From the NCBI GenBank assembly GCA_910586755.1, contig CAJUJM010000024.1, forward strand, positions 14,076 to 78,075: a stretch of 64,000 nt of DNA, given 5' to 3'. Positions 62,979 to 64,000 of this stretch are shown in pieces. Made by a program: the position numbers and the translations under genes. Numbering within the stretch: the stretch's first letter is position 1; the number at the start of each line of letters is the position of its first letter. Source of the stretch: an uncultured Lachnospiraceae bacterium. GTDB lineage: Bacteria; Bacillota; Clostridia; Lachnospirales; Lachnospiraceae. Under the pieces are notes generated by a model. It did not search any database and was not told the DNA's origin. It worked only from the letters and a program-made list of their open reading frames with translations.

Positions 62979-63892
62979 CGGGATTTTTACAGAATATCAG
63001 TTTTATCCTGGTTTCTACCATTGTGATGTCCATCCCGCTGGTATTTGCCGCGGTGGGAGGCGTGTTTTCCGTAAGAAGCGGGATTATGGCTCTGGGGTTA
63101 GAAAGTATGATGATGACGGGGGCGTTTACCGCTGTGGTGGGATCTTATTTCAGCGGAAGCCCTGTAATCGGATTCCTGTGCGGAATGGCAGGCGGTATGC
63201 TTATCGGAATTCTCCACGGAATTTTAAGCGTCCGCTATAAAGTGAATCAGGTAATCAGTGGAATCGGGCTGAACCTGCTGGCGCTGGCCGCCACCACTCT
63301 GCTGATGCAGCTTTTGTGGAATAACCGGGGAAATTCTCCCCAGGTGGCCGATATAGAGGGAACCGCGGTGATTTTTTCGGGAATTCCCATTGTGGGATCC
63401 GTTTTAGGAAGGCTGCCGGTAAATGCTTATATCATGCTGGCAGTTGCCGGGATAAGCTGGTATGTGTTGTTTGAAACACGGTTTGGCCTGCGGCTGAGAA
63501 TGAGCGGAGAAAATCCAAAGGCAGCGGCTGCCATGGGAGTGCGGGTCCACGCAGTGAAATACACGGCAGTAGCGATCTGCGGCATGTTAGCAGGCTTTGG
63601 AGGCGCTTTTTTATCTCTGAACCACATGGATATGTTTGTGCGGGATATGACCGCAGGAAGGGGATATATTGCGGTAGCAGTTGCAATTTTATCCCGGTAT
63701 AACCCGGCTGGGGTGGTTTTGTGCGCGCTGTTGTTCGGATTCTGCGATGCGCTCCAAATCCATTTTCAAGGCGGCGGGGTTCCCACTCAGCTGATCCAGA
63801 TGCTTCCTTATCTGGCAACCTTACTGGTGCTTACCTTTGGAGTAAAACACATTCACGCTCCGGCGGGTGTTGGAAAATATGACGATGATTGA
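62975..63892 (+). CDS. ABC transporter permease (nucleoside type, YufQ-like)
   Basis: 305 aa with about eight membrane segments. FSVRSGIMALGLESMMMTGAFT and DMTAGRGYIAVAVAILSRYNP fit the family. Follows the other permease with an ATGA overlap. It ends the visible importer. Confidence 0.9.
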   Translation: MTGFLQNISFILVSTIVMSIPLVFAAVGGVFSVRSGIMALGLESMMMTGAFTAVVGSYFSGSPVIGFLCGMAGGMLIGILHGILSVRYKVNQVISGIGLNLLALAATTLLMQLLWNNRGNSPQVADIEGTAVIFSGIPIVGSVLGRLPVNAYIMLAVAGISWYVLFETRFGLRLRMSGENPKAAAAMGVRVHAVKYTAVAICGMLAGFGGAFLSLNHMDMFVRDMTAGRGYIAVAVAILSRYNPAGVVLCALLFGFCDALQIHFQGGGVPTQLIQMLPYLATLLVLTFGVKHIHAPAGVGKYDDD

Positions 63893-64000
63893 TACAATAG
63901 GAGGAAGAACGCTTGTGAAACGAAAGTTTCACAACTGGAATGCGTTCTGACGAAGTGGCAGGTGACGCGTAGCGGCGCGTGCCGATACAATAGGAGGAAG
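63891..64000 (+). repeat. Tandem-like direct repeat and structured element, copy 2
   Basis: GATACAATAGGAGGAAG occurs at 63891-63907 and 63984-64000 (93-bp period, second copy at the window edge). Between them is a two-hairpin RNA element like that at 26674: stem AGAACGC/GCGTTCT (63906-63912 with 63942-63948) around a TTGTGAAAC-GAAA-GTTTCACAA hairpin, then GGCAGGTGACGC...CGCGTGCC (63957-63983). Relative to copy 1, stem 1 shows a G-C to C-G change and a G-U to G-C change, which preserve pairing. Confidence 0.7.

Noticed and set aside
1..64000. CRISPR arrays, tRNA or rRNA genes, intact insertion sequences
   Set aside because: No regularly spaced repeat-spacer series, T-loop-like GGTTCGAATC pattern, rRNA-like sequence or transposase was found by eye.

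Overview
The window reads as a chromosome segment of an anaerobic, spore-forming Clostridia species, most likely Lachnospiraceae (Clostridium cluster XIVa type). Reasons: a multi-subunit NAD(H)-linked [FeFe]-hydrogenase, a GerA germinant-receptor subunit, PTS and ABC sugar uptake with AraC-type two-component systems, GlpP-type antitermination, Shine-Dalgarno-rich starts and moderate GC. No rRNA, tRNA, CRISPR array, prophage or intact insertion sequence was seen.

Layout. (1) 1-1.07 kb: the 5' part of a type II restriction endonuclease-like gene running off the left edge. (2) 1.15-6.2 kb, minus strand: hydrogenase operon hndA / GHKL ATPase / hndB / hndC / hndD. Divergent from it at 6.4-9.6 kb is a plus-strand cluster of DRTGG, anti-sigma-like kinase, HydS-like Fe-S protein, DRTGG and PHP genes, probably a redox/H2-sensing partner module. 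(3) 9.9-17.1 kb: LysR, rRNA methyltransferase, TetR plus iron alcohol dehydrogenase, SseB, NhaC antiporter. (4) 17.2-28 kb: two-component system, sugar ABC importer without an ATPase, a large unclassified carbohydrate-active-looking protein and a CgeB-like glycosyltransferase. (5) 28.3-37.4 kb: IolC-like kinase and iron alcohol dehydrogenase, then a fructose-family PTS, class II aldolase, PRD regulator, aldo/keto reductase and RpiB-like isomerase; the two transcription units carry near-identical ~105-bp upstream blocks. (6) 37.4-40.5 kb: Crp/Fnr regulator, a RelB/YafQ toxin-antitoxin pair bracketed by copies of crp-derived sequence, YitT and pentapeptide proteins. (7) 40.6-53.7 kb: a glycerol / glycerol-3-phosphate regulon: glpK, mgtC, a three-gene G3P dehydrogenase set, a HAD phosphatase, a Ugp-like ABC importer, a glycerophosphodiesterase and glpP. 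Three leaders here carry a terminator preceded by a shared GAGA-N4 motif, which suggests one GlpP antitermination circuit. (8) 53.7-64 kb: an orphan GerA gene, a candidate ~135-nt small RNA with two GGGG-loop hairpins, a second two-component system, and a BMP/nucleoside-type ABC importer.

Most worth follow-up: the small RNA at 55530-55664 (own promoter and terminator, two 11-bp hairpins with identical loops, loosely like CsrA targets); the GlpP leader set; the covarying two-hairpin RNA element at 26.7 and 63.9 kb; the nested palindromic element at 12.2 kb; the duplicated control block of the PTS cluster; and the hydrogenase-sensor module. All functional calls come from reading the sequence and recalling families; no search or folding program was run.
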